NCBI RefSeq assembly: GCF_016641735.1
Contig: NZ_JAEDAO010000001.1
Location: 186,001 to 250,000, forward strand
Length of the DNA: 64,000 bases
Reading direction: 5' to 3'
Source of the DNA: Ramlibacter algicola
GTDB taxonomy: Bacteria; Pseudomonadota; Gammaproteobacteria; Burkholderiales; Burkholderiaceae_C
Part shown: in pieces, positions 1 through 7,828 of the stretch
Position numbering within the stretch: the stretch's first letter is position 1
How the letters are laid out: the number at the start of each line of letters is the position of its first letter
Translations under genes and position numbers: made by a program
Notes under the pieces: model-generated
Databases searched by the model: none
Told to the model about the DNA's origin: nothing
The model's input: only the letters and a program-made list of their open reading frames with translations

Positions 1-1063
1 CGGCTGGCGCTGGAACACCGCCAAGGCCTTCCTGCGGCCCACATGCTACGGGCGCGCCAACTTCGAGATGTGGACCAACGCGCACGTGCAGTCGCTGGTG
101 GTCGATCGAGAAGGCGACGGCGCGCTGCGCTGCACCGGCGCGCGCGTGTGGACCGGCAGCGCGGTTGTGCAGGTCGAGGCCGAGCGCGAAGTGATCCTGT
201 GCGCGGGCAGCATCGGCTCGCCGCAGTTGCTGCAGCTGTCCGGCATCGGCCCGGGCGAGTTGCTGCAGCGGCACGGCATCCCCGTGCGGCACGAATTGCC
301 GGGCGTCGGCGAGAACCTGCAGGACCACCTGCAGATCCGGGCCGTGTTCAAGGTGCAAGGCGTGGAGACGCTCAACACGCTGGCCAACAGCTGGGTGGGC
401 AAGGCGCGCATCGGGCTGCAGTACCTGCTCACGCGCAGCGGCCCGATGAGCATGGCGCCGTCGCAACTCGGGGCGTTCACTCGCAGCACGCCCGACCAGC
501 CGTGGCCGAACGTGGAGTACCACGTGCAGCCCCTCAGCCTGGACGCGTTCGGCGAGCCGCTGCACTCGTTCCCGGCGTTCACCGCCAGCGTGTGCAACCT
601 CAACCCGACCAGCCGCGGCTCGGTGCGCATCCGCAGCCCGCGGTTCGACGAGCCGCCGGCCATCGCGCCGAACTACCTCGCCACGCCGGAAGACCGCCAG
701 GTGGCCGCCGACTCGCTGCGCCTGACACGGCGCATCGTGCAGCAGCCCGCGCTGCAGAAGTACCGTCCCGAGGAGTGGCGTCCGGGCGTGCAGTACCAGA
801 CCGACGAGGAACTGGCACGGCTGGCTGGCGACATCGCAACGACGATCTTCCATCCCGTGGGCACGACCAGGATGGGCCGCGACGACGACCCGATGGCGGT
901 GCTGGACTCGCGCCTGCGGGTGCGCGGGGTCGACGGCCTGCGCGTGGTCGACGCCGGCGCGATGCCGACGATCACCAGCGGCAACACGAACTCACCCACG
1001 CTGATGCTGGCCGAGAAGGCCGCCGAGTGGATCGTGCGCGACGCGGCTAGAAGCGCCGGCTGA
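1..1063 (+). CDS. GMC-family FAD-dependent oxidoreductase (choline dehydrogenase-like), 3' part only
   Basis: This is the C-terminal part of a glucose-methanol-choline oxidoreductase; the frame is already open at base 2, so the FAD-binding N-terminus lies left of the window. About 353 residues are visible. They include the family's GSIGSPQLLQLSGIGP segment, the substrate domain, the catalytic-His region FHPVGTTRMG and the C-terminal GNTNSPTLMLAEKAA block with its second active-site residue (Asn here). Family members oxidise alcohols such as choline or other primary alcohols with FAD; the exact substrate cannot be read from this part. Its last 17 bp overlap the convergent gene that ends at 1047. 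Confidence 0.93.
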   Translation, partial: GWRWNTAKAFLRPTCYGRANFEMWTNAHVQSLVVDREGDGALRCTGARVWTGSAVVQVEAEREVILCAGSIGSPQLLQLSGIGPGELLQRHGIPVRHELPGVGENLQDHLQIRAVFKVQGVETLNTLANSWVGKARIGLQYLLTRSGPMSMAPSQLGAFTRSTPDQPWPNVEYHVQPLSLDAFGEPLHSFPAFTASVCNLNPTSRGSVRIRSPRFDEPPAIAPNYLATPEDRQVAADSLRLTRRIVQQPALQKYRPEEWRPGVQYQTDEELARLAGDIATTIFHPVGTTRMGRDDDPMAVLDSRLRVRGVDGLRVVDAGAMPTITSGNTNSPTLMLAEKAAEWIVRDAARSAG

Positions 1064-1829
1064 GCGCGAAGCCCAGGTCCTCGACGCGCAGCGCGGGCTG
1101 GCGCACGGTGCCGAAGACGGCCCCGTTGCGATAAAGCGGCGTCACTTCGCTCTGCGGCTGGGCGAGCCGGCGCCACGACAGCTCCCACGACCACGGCGAA
1201 TACACGCGCGTGCCCACGAGGCGCAGGCCGGCATCGACCTGGCGCGCGCCGCGCAGCCGTGCCGTGTCGAGCAGCCCGTGGAAGTCGACGTCGAGCCGGT
1301 GCCACACGCTGCCCCGCACGTCGGCCAGGCCCTGCAACTGCCAGCCCGCCGGGCCGGCGAGCATCGGCGATCCCCAGCGCATGCCCAGGAGCAGCGAGTG
1401 GGACGTCTCGCGCAAGCCGCTCGCCTGCGGCGTGCTGCTGATGTCACGCCGGTTCCGCAGCGTCCCTGCGGTCAGCCAGGCCTCGCCCCAGGCCGCGGGC
1501 GCGAGCGGACGCCAGCGGACGTCGGCCGTCCAGTCCAGGTGACCCGACCGCGCCGCGAGCGGCGCACCGCCCTGGGTCTGGCCGTCGTAGTCGAGGCGGC
1601 CGCCGGCGATCCGGGCTTCGCCCTGCCAGGCCGCGCCACCCGCCCAGGTGCGCGTCGCCTGCACGCCGGCCGTGGCGACCGTCCCGCGTTCGGTGAGGAG
1701 CGTCGCGCCGGCCGCGCGTTCGCGCAGCTGCCGGTGCATGGCGCCGACCGACACGCCGACCACGAGGCTGTCCTGCGCGGACGCCGCGGTGGCCGCGACG
1801 AGCAGCAACGCAGCCGCCGCGCGCCGCAT
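1047..1829 (-). CDS. putative outer-membrane beta-barrel protein
   Basis: A 260-residue protein of unknown function. The first ~20 residues form a clear Sec signal peptide (RR, then an Ala/Leu core, ending ASAQ). The mature part alternates hydrophobic and polar residues, is rich in Trp, Arg and Gly, and ends in Phe, as is usual for outer-membrane beta-barrels recognised by BAM. No named family was recognised. The start codon overlaps the stop of the upstream lipoprotein gene as ATGA, so the two are translationally coupled and probably work together at the cell surface. The barrel assignment is inference from sequence texture. Confidence 0.72.
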   Translation of the reverse strand: MRRAAAALLLVAATAASAQDSLVVGVSVGAMHRQLRERAAGATLLTERGTVATAGVQATRTWAGGAAWQGEARIAGGRLDYDGQTQGGAPLAARSGHLDWTADVRWRPLAPAAWGEAWLTAGTLRNRRDISSTPQASGLRETSHSLLLGMRWGSPMLAGPAGWQLQGLADVRGSVWHRLDVDFHGLLDTARLRGARQVDAGLRLVGTRVYSPWSWELSWRRLAQPQSEVTPLYRNGAVFGTVRQPALRVEDLGFALSRRF

Positions 1830-2881
1830 CAGAGCAGGCCCTGCAGTTGCGCGACCGTCGCGGTCGTCGATCCCTCGTAGGTGCCGTCGCCGTTGGCGTC
1901 GGTCTCCACCGTCACGCTGGAAGCGCCGAACGTGAGCCGGACCGCGGAATTGCCGGCGCCCGTCACCTTCAGCTGCCCCGCGACCGGCGCGTCGCTGGTG
2001 GTGCTCCAGCGCAGGTCCTGGGGCGTGCTCAGCGTGAACGTCCCACCGGCCGGGCCGAGGCGCGTGCTGTCGGTCGTGACCGTGCCGGAGACGGCGCCGG
2101 TGACGGTGCTGCCATTGAGCACGACACGCTGCGAGTAGTTGGCGAGGGTGCGCCGGCGCTGCACACCGTTGATGGTGGCGCTGCTGCTCAGCGAAGTGCC
2201 GGAGACGACCAGCGTCTGCGCGGTGGACGACGTCATGGTGAGGTCGATCGTCATGTCGCCGTCGCTGGTGGCCAGGTCGGTGCTGGTCTGCACCGACAGG
2301 GCCGTCGTGGTCACGCGCAGGACGACGTGGAAGGGCGGCACGCCCGAGCCCGGCATCGAGCCGGCGGTGATCTCGAAGCGCATCTGCCCGTTCAGGGTCG
2401 TCATCACGCCATTGACAGGCTCCGCGCAGTTCGTCGCCGTGATGGTCAGGTCGTCGCCGGCGCCCAGGGCGCTGTTGCTGGCGACCGTGCCGACGATGCG
2501 GACGCTGCCGCCGTTCTGGCAGGGCTGGGTCTCGTCGACTTGCACGCCGCTCGCCAGGGGGAGTGCCGTCACCTTGCCGCCCATGCGCCGGGCGATCGCG
2601 GCCAGCGCCAGCGGGCCGACGTCGGCGCCGCCCTGGACCTGGACACCCGTGAGGATGCCCGCCGTGTTGGTCGAACTGTCGTCCTGCGCGGCGTCGAGGC
2701 CGTGGGCGCCCACGGTGGGCGCGTTGGCCTGCGTGATCACGACCGCGGGCGCGGGTGCGGGCGCGGACACCGTCCCGCCGCCGCCCGCGGTCGCTCCACC
2801 ATCGCCGCCCCCGCCACCTCCGCCGCAGCCGGCGAGTCCGACGGCCAGCAGCGCCGGCGCAATCCAGTGGGCATTCTTCAT
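1829..2881 (-). CDS. putative secreted lipoprotein of unknown function
   Basis: A 350-residue protein with a lipoprotein signal: positive start, hydrophobic core, then LAGC followed by a run of seven Gly, a flexible tether typical of betaproteobacterial lipoproteins. The mature part is Thr/Ser/Val-rich and looks like beta-sandwich secretory sequence, with two Cys bounding a short segment near residues 120-150. I do not recognise the family. A GGGAGGAG ribosome site lies just upstream of the ATG. It is the first gene of a two-gene operon with the downstream barrel-like protein, and a perfect palindrome (2907-2922) sits in its leader. Confidence 0.75.
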   Translation of the reverse strand: MKNAHWIAPALLAVGLAGCGGGGGGGDGGATAGGGGTVSAPAPAPAVVITQANAPTVGAHGLDAAQDDSSTNTAGILTGVQVQGGADVGPLALAAIARRMGGKVTALPLASGVQVDETQPCQNGGSVRIVGTVASNSALGAGDDLTITATNCAEPVNGVMTTLNGQMRFEITAGSMPGSGVPPFHVVLRVTTTALSVQTSTDLATSDGDMTIDLTMTSSTAQTLVVSGTSLSSSATINGVQRRRTLANYSQRVVLNGSTVTGAVSGTVTTDSTRLGPAGGTFTLSTPQDLRWSTTSDAPVAGQLKVTGAGNSAVRLTFGASSVTVETDANGDGTYEGSTTATVAQLQGLL

Positions 2882-3043
2882 CTTGTCTCCTCCCTCGTTG
2901 AACGATGGGCCCCGCGGGGCCCGTACAGACTGTAGCCCAGCAGTCGCGACCGCCTACACGCTCCGCACGCGTGGTGTTGGCATGCCACAGCGGCCCGGGA
3001 AAGCCCCGATGCCGCCCGCCGCCCACCGCCCTAGAGTCGCGCC

Positions 3044-3170
3044 ACTCGCAGCGGACCCGGTCCGCGCCAGCGAGGGGACCGAGGAGACAAGACAACAACA
3101 ACACGAACGATCGCCGCTTCGGCATCGTTGCGATGCATTCCCCAGGCGCCGGCACCCCCGGCGCCTTTTT
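3044..3170 (+). ncRNA. candidate small RNA or orphan leader ending in a terminator
   Basis: A possible -10 element (CTAGAGT, 3031-3037) is followed by about 125 nt without a good reading frame: an A/C-rich single-stranded stretch near 3090-3110, an imperfect stem around AACGAT...ATCGTT (3105-3130), and a strong GC hairpin with T5. No plus-strand gene lies upstream whose end this terminator could serve. I recognise no Rfam family, and the exact ends are guesses. Confidence 0.3.
3145..3170 (+). terminator. rho-independent terminator
   Basis: An 8-bp perfect stem GGCGCCGG / CCGGCGCC with a 5-nt loop is followed directly by five T. It precedes the exporter gene and would insulate it from upstream plus-strand transcription. 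Confidence 0.75.
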
Positions 3171-3210
3171 GTTGCCCGGGGCGCAGCGAGCGCGATGGGA
3201 CAATTCCGGG

Positions 3211-3969
3211 ATGGATCTGGTGTTGATCGCGGCCGCGTCGCTGCTGGCCGGTTTCGTGGACGCGATCGTGGGGGGCGGGGGCCTCGTGCTCGTGCCGGCG
3301 CTGTTCGCGACCCTGCCCGCCACGCACCCTGCCACGCTGCTGGGCATCAACAAGAGCGCGTCGGTGTGGGGCACGGCGATCGCAACGGCGCAATTCAGCC
3401 GCCGCGTCGACCTGCGCTGGGGCGCGCTGCTGCCCGCCGCGATCGCCGCGATGGCCGGCAGCTTCATCGGGGCCTGGACCGTGACCTCCGTGTCGCCCGA
3501 TTTCCTGCGCAAGCTGCTGCCGCTGGTGCTCGTCGCCGTGCTCGCGTACACGCTGGCCCGCAAGCACCTGGGCCGCGACCACGCGCCGCACTTCGAAGGG
3601 CGCGCGGAAGCCCTGGTCGGCGCGGCCATCGGCCTGGTGCTCGGCTTCTACGACGGCTTCTTCGGCCCCGGCATGGGCAGCTTCCTCGTGTTCCTGTTCG
3701 TGCGCCTGCTGGGCTACGACTTCCTGCACGCGTCGGCCTCGGCCAAGCTCGTCAACACGGCCAGCAACCTCGCCGCGCTTGCGCTGTTCGCCTTCAAGGG
3801 CCACGTGTGGTGGCACTACGGGCTGGCCCTCGCGGTGGCCAACGTGGCCGGCAGCCTGCTGGGCACGCGCCTGGCGCTGCGTCACGGTGCCGGCTTCGTG
3901 CGCAGCATGTTCCTGGTGGTGGTCACCGCACTCATCTGCAAGACGGGGTACGACGCGTTCCTGCGCTGA
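3211..3969 (+). CDS. TauE/SafE-family sulfite/anion exporter
   Basis: A 252-residue polytopic membrane protein of the TSUP (TauE/SafE, DUF81) family. The N-terminal motif GFVDAIVGGGGLVLVPAL and the internal repeat GFYDGFFGPGMGSFLVF are the two diagnostic Gly-rich half-repeats. About seven to eight membrane segments are visible. Family members export sulfite, sulfoacetate or related anions, or act in sulfur-compound uptake; the ligand cannot be told. The ATG at 3211 was chosen because the family N-terminus begins there; upstream in-frame sequence runs through the terminator. Confidence 0.93.
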   Translation: MDLVLIAAASLLAGFVDAIVGGGGLVLVPALFATLPATHPATLLGINKSASVWGTAIATAQFSRRVDLRWGALLPAAIAAMAGSFIGAWTVTSVSPDFLRKLLPLVLVAVLAYTLARKHLGRDHAPHFEGRAEALVGAAIGLVLGFYDGFFGPGMGSFLVFLFVRLLGYDFLHASASAKLVNTASNLAALALFAFKGHVWWHYGLALAVANVAGSLLGTRLALRHGAGFVRSMFLVVVTALICKTGYDAFLR

Positions 3970-3998
3970 CGACCGGTGCGGCGGCCTATCATGGGCCG

Positions 3999-4529
3999 AT
4001 GGACGACATCGTGCGCCAGGCGATGGCCAAGTGGCCGAACGTGCCGCACTGCTTCGGCTGGCTCGGCCTGGACGCGCGCGGGCAATGGTTCATGCGCGAC
4101 GACCGTGCCCAGGCCGCCGGCCCGTTCCCGCAATCGCGCGGCTCGCTGCTGCGGCACGAGAAGCTGGTCGACTTCATCCAGCGCAACTACGAGCGCGACG
4201 ACGACGGCTGCTGGTATTTCCAGAACGGCCCGCAACGCGTCTACGTCGAACTGGAAGCGGCGCCGCTGGTGCTGCGCGTGGATGCAGCCGGCGTGCTGAC
4301 GGCGCACACGGGAGAAACGCTGGCCGCGAAGGCCGCCTACCTGGACGAAGCGGGCCGCCTCTACGTGGAGACGCCACGCGCGCTCGGCCTGGTCCACACG
4401 CAGGACATGCACGTGGCGTCGGACCTGGTGGAGCAGGGCACCTGGCAGCCGCAGGACGTGCTGGCCCGCGACCTGCCGGCGCGCTTCGGGTACGTGCCCA
4501 GCCCCGCCCAGCAAAAAGCCGGTCATTGA
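3999..4529 (+). CDS. conserved protein, probably DUF2946 family
   Basis: A soluble 176-residue protein, well conserved in Comamonadaceae by memory. It has a Trp/Gly-rich start (CFGWLGLDARG, residues 15-25), a middle YFQNGPQRVYVELE and no signal peptide. I associate it with the DUF2946 group, but this was not searched. No catalytic motif is visible. It starts 29 nt after the exporter gene and may be cotranscribed with it. Its stop codon sits inside the terminator hairpin shared with the convergent cytochrome gene. Confidence 0.8.
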   Translation: MDDIVRQAMAKWPNVPHCFGWLGLDARGQWFMRDDRAQAAGPFPQSRGSLLRHEKLVDFIQRNYERDDDGCWYFQNGPQRVYVELEAAPLVLRVDAAGVLTAHTGETLAAKAAYLDEAGRLYVETPRALGLVHTQDMHVASDLVEQGTWQPQDVLARDLPARFGYVPSPAQQKAGH

Positions 4530-4538
4530 CCGGCTTTT
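4513..4538. terminator. bidirectional rho-independent terminator
   Basis: AAAAA, then stem GCCGGT / ACCGGC with a short loop, then TTTT. It serves both the DUF2946-like gene (plus) and the cytochrome c gene (minus). The stop codon at 4527-4529 lies within the hairpin. Confidence 0.8.
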
Positions 4539-4560
4539 CGTTGGAAGGCGGGAGCCGCGA

Positions 4561-5481
4561 TTACTTCGCCGCGTGCACCATGTAGTCGACCGCGGCCTGG
4601 ATGTCCGCATCGGGCGCCGGGCTGCCGCCCTTGGGAGGCATCGCGCCCTTGCCCTTGAGGGCCGAGTTGTACAGGGCAGGCATGCCTTGCGCGACACGCG
4701 GCGCCCACGCGGCCTTGTCGCCGAACTTGGGCGCGTTGGCCACGCCGGCGGCGTGGCACGCCACGCAGAACTGCTTGTAGACGGCTTCGCCGTTGCCGGC
4801 AGCGGCAGCGGGAGCCGGCGCGGCGGCGGGGGCGGCAGCAACGGTCTGCGCCGCGGGTTGCGCGGGAGCAGCGGGCGCGGATGCAGCGGCCGTTGCAGCA
4901 GGTGCGGAGGCAGCCGGAGCCGAGGCCGCGGCCTGTTGGGCGCCTGCCGCCGGTGCGGCCGGTTCCTGGAACTTGGCACCGCCGGCGTTGGCCATGTAGG
5001 CGACCGCGCGGGCGATCTCGGTGTCGTTGAAGTCGCCGCCGCCTTGCGGGGGCATGGCGCCCTTGCCCTTGAGCGCGCTGTTCACCAGCGCCTCGAAGCC
5101 GGTCTTGATGCGCGCGGCCCAGGCTGCGGCATCGCCGAACTTCGGCGCGCCAGCCACGCCCGCCGTGTGGCAGGTGGTGCACTGCGCCTTGAAGACGTTC
5201 TCGCCGGACTGCAGCGGGCGGTTGGCGTCGCGGATCTCGACGGTGCCGACCTTGCGGATGCGGTCGGTGGTGCCGCGCTCGATGTCCTGCGCCGTCACGC
5301 CGCCGAGGGTGAAGGATTCGGTCTCCGTCGAGCCGGCCGGCTTGAACTCGGACGACACGTAGGCCACCAGGCCCATGATGATGGCGACGGGCACCACGAA
5401 CGCGAAGAACACGGTCGCCAGCAGCTGCTTGGGCGTCTTGATCGGGCCGGTGTGGGATTCTTCGTGCAAGTTGTCGCTCAT
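4561..5481 (-). CDS. membrane-anchored dihaem cytochrome c (c5-like)
   Basis: A 306-residue electron carrier. Residues 20-45 form one membrane anchor, followed by two class-I cytochrome domains with haem-binding CTTCH (101-105) and CVACH (239-243). Each domain has the c5-like ALKGKGAMPP motif carrying the Met ligand. A ~55-residue Ala/Pro linker joins them, which would let the haem domains reach partners in the periplasm. Such proteins pass electrons from the bc1 complex to terminal oxidases. It is monocistronic, with a TATAAT box at 5523-5528 and a terminator at 4513-4538. Confidence 0.92.
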   Translation of the reverse strand: MSDNLHEESHTGPIKTPKQLLATVFFAFVVPVAIIMGLVAYVSSEFKPAGSTETESFTLGGVTAQDIERGTTDRIRKVGTVEIRDANRPLQSGENVFKAQCTTCHTAGVAGAPKFGDAAAWAARIKTGFEALVNSALKGKGAMPPQGGGDFNDTEIARAVAYMANAGGAKFQEPAAPAAGAQQAAASAPAASAPAATAAASAPAAPAQPAAQTVAAAPAAAPAPAAAAGNGEAVYKQFCVACHAAGVANAPKFGDKAAWAPRVAQGMPALYNSALKGKGAMPPKGGSPAPDADIQAAVDYMVHAAK

Positions 5482-5522
5482 GGCGTCCTCGGGTTGCGCG
5501 GGCGAAGTCAGAACAACCTTCG

Positions 5523-5528
5523 ATTATA
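5523..5528 (-). promoter_or_regulatory. -10 box of the dihaem cytochrome gene
   Basis: A perfect TATAAT on the minus strand lies 42 bp before the start codon, giving a leader of about 35 nt. No good -35 element is visible at the usual distance. Confidence 0.55.
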
Positions 5529-5581
5529 GAGGGCGACACCAACGCGGCCGTCGCGCACCCGCCGCGGCTGCGGCGATGGGC

Positions 5582-5587
5582 GATAAT
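5582..5587 (+). promoter_or_regulatory. -10 box of tRNA-Arg
   Basis: GATAAT ends 14 bp before the mature 5' end of the tRNA, the usual spacing for a tRNA promoter. The -35 region is GC-rich and weak. Confidence 0.5.
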
Positions 5588-5601
5588 CGAGCCTCCACCG
5601 T

Positions 5602-5677
5602 GCGGCTGTAGCTCAGTGGATAGAGTATTGGCCTCCGAAGCCAAGGGTCGTGGGTTCGATCCCCGCCAGCCGCACCA
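5602..5677 (+). tRNA. tRNA-Arg (anticodon CCG)
   Basis: A complete 76-nt cloverleaf: acceptor GCGGCTG / CAGCCGC, D arm GCTC...GAGT, anticodon stem TTGGC / GCCAA with loop CTCCGAA (anticodon CCG, reading CGG), T arm GTGGG-TTCGATC-CCCGC, encoded CCA end. The TonB receptor gene begins only 41 nt later without an evident terminator between them. Confidence 0.97.
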
Positions 5678-5718
5678 CTCGGTTTCCCCGTCCTCGCGAC
5701 GAGCGCCATCCAGGGTGA

Positions 5719-7809
5719 ATGTCCCGCTTGCCCGCACGCCGTGACTGCATCGCCTTGCTCGCGCTGGCCTGCGCGGCCGCCGCGCAAGCCCAATCGGGCA
5801 CCGGCCTCGCCCCCGTCACCGTCCAAGGCACGTACCAGAACGCGGTCGGCACCTCCGACGCGGCCAGCCAGGGCGTCGCCACCTCCACGCTGCTGCAGAA
5901 CCGCCCGACGCTGCGTCCCGCGGAGATCCTCGAGTTCGTCCCCGGGCTGATCGTCACGCAGCACTCCGGCGACGGCAAGGCCAACCAGTACTTCCTGCGC
6001 GGTTTCAACCTCGATCACGGCACCGACTTCGCCACCTGGGTGGACGGCGTGCCGGTGAACATGGTGAGCCACGCGCATGGCCAGGGCTACACGGACCTGA
6101 ACTTCCTGCTGCCCGAACTGGTCGAGCGCATCGCTTACCAGAAGGGTCCGTACTACGCGTCCGAGGGCGACTTCTCGTCGGCCGGTGCCGCGCACATCCG
6201 CCTGGTCGACAGCCTGGCCGGCCCGCTGGCGCAACTGGCGGCGGGGCAGCGTGGCTACCGCCGTGGGCTGGTGGCCGGCAGCACGGCGCTGTCCACCGGC
6301 ACGCTGCTGTACGCGGGCGAAGCGGCTTCGAACGACGGGCCGTGGACGGTGCCCGAGCGCTTCCGCCGCCATAACGCGGTGCTGCGATTCAGCCAGGCCG
6401 AGGGTGCGACGCGCTGGTCGCTCACCGGCATGGCCTACGACGCGCGCTGGAACGCCACCGACCAGATCCCGCTGCGCGCCGTCGAAGCGGGAACGATCGA
6501 CCGCTTCGGCGTTGTCGACCCCAGCGATGGCGGCAAGAGCTCGCGCGCGAGCCTGTCCTGGGCCTGGCAGCGCACCCTGGACGAAGGCGGCTGGCTGCAG
6601 GCCAACGCGTACGCCGTCCGCTCGCGGCTCGACCTGTTCTCGAACTTCACCTACCTGCTCGACCACCCGGCCGACGATGCGGCCGCGAATGCGTCGGGCC
6701 TCCAGGGCGACCAGTTCGCGCAAGCCGAGCGCCGACGCATCGTCGGCGGCTCGGCCAGCGGTCGCTGGCACACGCACCTGGCGGGCCGCGAAGGATTCAC
6801 CGGCGTCGGCGTGCAAGTGCGGCAGGACCGGCTCGATCCCGTCGGCCTGTTCCATACCGAAGCTCGGCAACGCGTCGCGACGGTGCAGGAGAGCCGCGTG
6901 CGCGAAAGCAGCATCGGCGCCTGGGCCTCGAACGACACGCAGTGGCTGCCTTGGCTGCGCTCCATCGCGGGCGTGCGGCACGACCGGTTCGACTTCGACG
7001 TGGCCAGCAGCATCGCCGGCAACAGCGGCGCACGCAGCGCATCGATCACGTCGCCCAAGCTGTCCCTCGTGCTGGGACCGTGGTCGCGCACCGAGTTCTT
7101 CGTCAACTCGGGCTACGGCTTCCACAGCAACGATGCGCGCGGCACGGTCGCGACGCTGGCGCCGCGCGAGCCCACGCCGGTGACGCCGGTGACGCCGCTG
7201 GTGCGGACGAGGGGTTCGGAAGTCGGCGTGCGCACCGAAGCCATCGAGGGACTGCAAAGCTCGCTCGCGCTCTGGCAGTTGCGCCTCGGCTCCGAGCTCG
7301 TGTTCTCCGGCGACGCGGGCGACACCGAGCCCAGCCGTGCCAGCCGACGCAGCGGCATCGAATGGAACAACCACTGGCGCGTCGCGCCGTGGCTGATGCT
7401 GGACGCCGACTTCGCGTGGTCCCGCGCGCGCTTCACGCAAGCCGACCCGGCCGGCGACCGCGTGCCCGGAGCGCCGGAGAAGGTCGCCTCGATCGGCGCC
7501 ACCGTCACGGGCTACGGGCCGTGGTCGGGCCACCTGCAACTGCGCTACTTCGGCCCACGCCCGCTGCTGGAAGACGACTCGCGCCGCTCCTCGTCCACGA
7601 CGCTGGCCTACCTGCGCATCGGCTACCAGGCCACGCCGCGCGTTCAACTCACCGCTGACGTGTTCAACCTGTTCAACCGCAGGGCCAGCGACATCGAGTA
7701 CTTCTACGCGTCGCGCCTGGCCGGCGAGCCGCTGGAAGGCGTGGAGGACCTGCACTTCCACCCGGTCGAGCCGCGCACGCTGCGGCTGGCGGTCACCGCC
7801 CGGTTCTGA
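5719..7809 (+). CDS. TonB-dependent outer-membrane receptor
   Basis: A 696-residue receptor. A signal peptide (~residues 1-25, ending AQAQ) precedes a plug domain with the typical GLIVTQHSGDGKANQYFLRG stretch (about 75-95) and a long beta-barrel with many aromatic-capped strands, ending in RLAVTARF with C-terminal Phe. It imports a chelate across the outer membrane using TonB energy. The downstream DUF4198 and HupE/UreJ genes point to nickel or cobalt rather than iron. No cobalamin riboswitch fits in the 41-nt gap after the tRNA, and read-through from the tRNA promoter is possible. The metal assignment is inference from neighbours. Confidence 0.93.
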   Translation: MSRLPARRDCIALLALACAAAAQAQSGTGLAPVTVQGTYQNAVGTSDAASQGVATSTLLQNRPTLRPAEILEFVPGLIVTQHSGDGKANQYFLRGFNLDHGTDFATWVDGVPVNMVSHAHGQGYTDLNFLLPELVERIAYQKGPYYASEGDFSSAGAAHIRLVDSLAGPLAQLAAGQRGYRRGLVAGSTALSTGTLLYAGEAASNDGPWTVPERFRRHNAVLRFSQAEGATRWSLTGMAYDARWNATDQIPLRAVEAGTIDRFGVVDPSDGGKSSRASLSWAWQRTLDEGGWLQANAYAVRSRLDLFSNFTYLLDHPADDAAANASGLQGDQFAQAERRRIVGGSASGRWHTHLAGREGFTGVGVQVRQDRLDPVGLFHTEARQRVATVQESRVRESSIGAWASNDTQWLPWLRSIAGVRHDRFDFDVASSIAGNSGARSASITSPKLSLVLGPWSRTEFFVNSGYGFHSNDARGTVATLAPREPTPVTPVTPLVRTRGSEVGVRTEAIEGLQSSLALWQLRLGSELVFSGDAGDTEPSRASRRSGIEWNNHWRVAPWLMLDADFAWSRARFTQADPAGDRVPGAPEKVASIGATVTGYGPWSGHLQLRYFGPRPLLEDDSRRSSSTTLAYLRIGYQATPRVQLTADVFNLFNRRASDIEYFYASRLAGEPLEGVEDLHFHPVEPRTLRLAVTARF

Positions 7810-7828
7810 TCGCGCCGCGGCGGTCGCT

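Larger units (their letters stand above)
2882..3210. other. 329-bp intergenic region without a protein gene
   Basis: This spacer between the divergent lipoprotein and exporter genes holds the lipoprotein leader with a 16-bp palindrome, a possible plus-strand small RNA with a rho-independent terminator (3145-3170), and the short upstream region of the exporter. I find no convincing protein-coding frame in it. Confidence 0.7.

Noticed and set aside
2806..2826. Gly-run coding DNA in the lipoprotein as a slippery or contingency repeat
   Set aside because: The run uses mixed Gly codons rather than a uniform short tandem repeat, so slippage is unlikely; it is a tether after the lipobox Cys.
1830..3629. 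An open minus-strand frame extending the barrel-like gene upstream to 3629
   Set aside because: It reads through the lipoprotein gene and exporter in the wrong frame; the signal peptide at 1829 marks the true start.
5678..5718. A cobalamin riboswitch before the TonB receptor
   Set aside because: Only 41 nt lie between the tRNA and the ATG, too short for a riboswitch, and no B12-box-like sequence is present.
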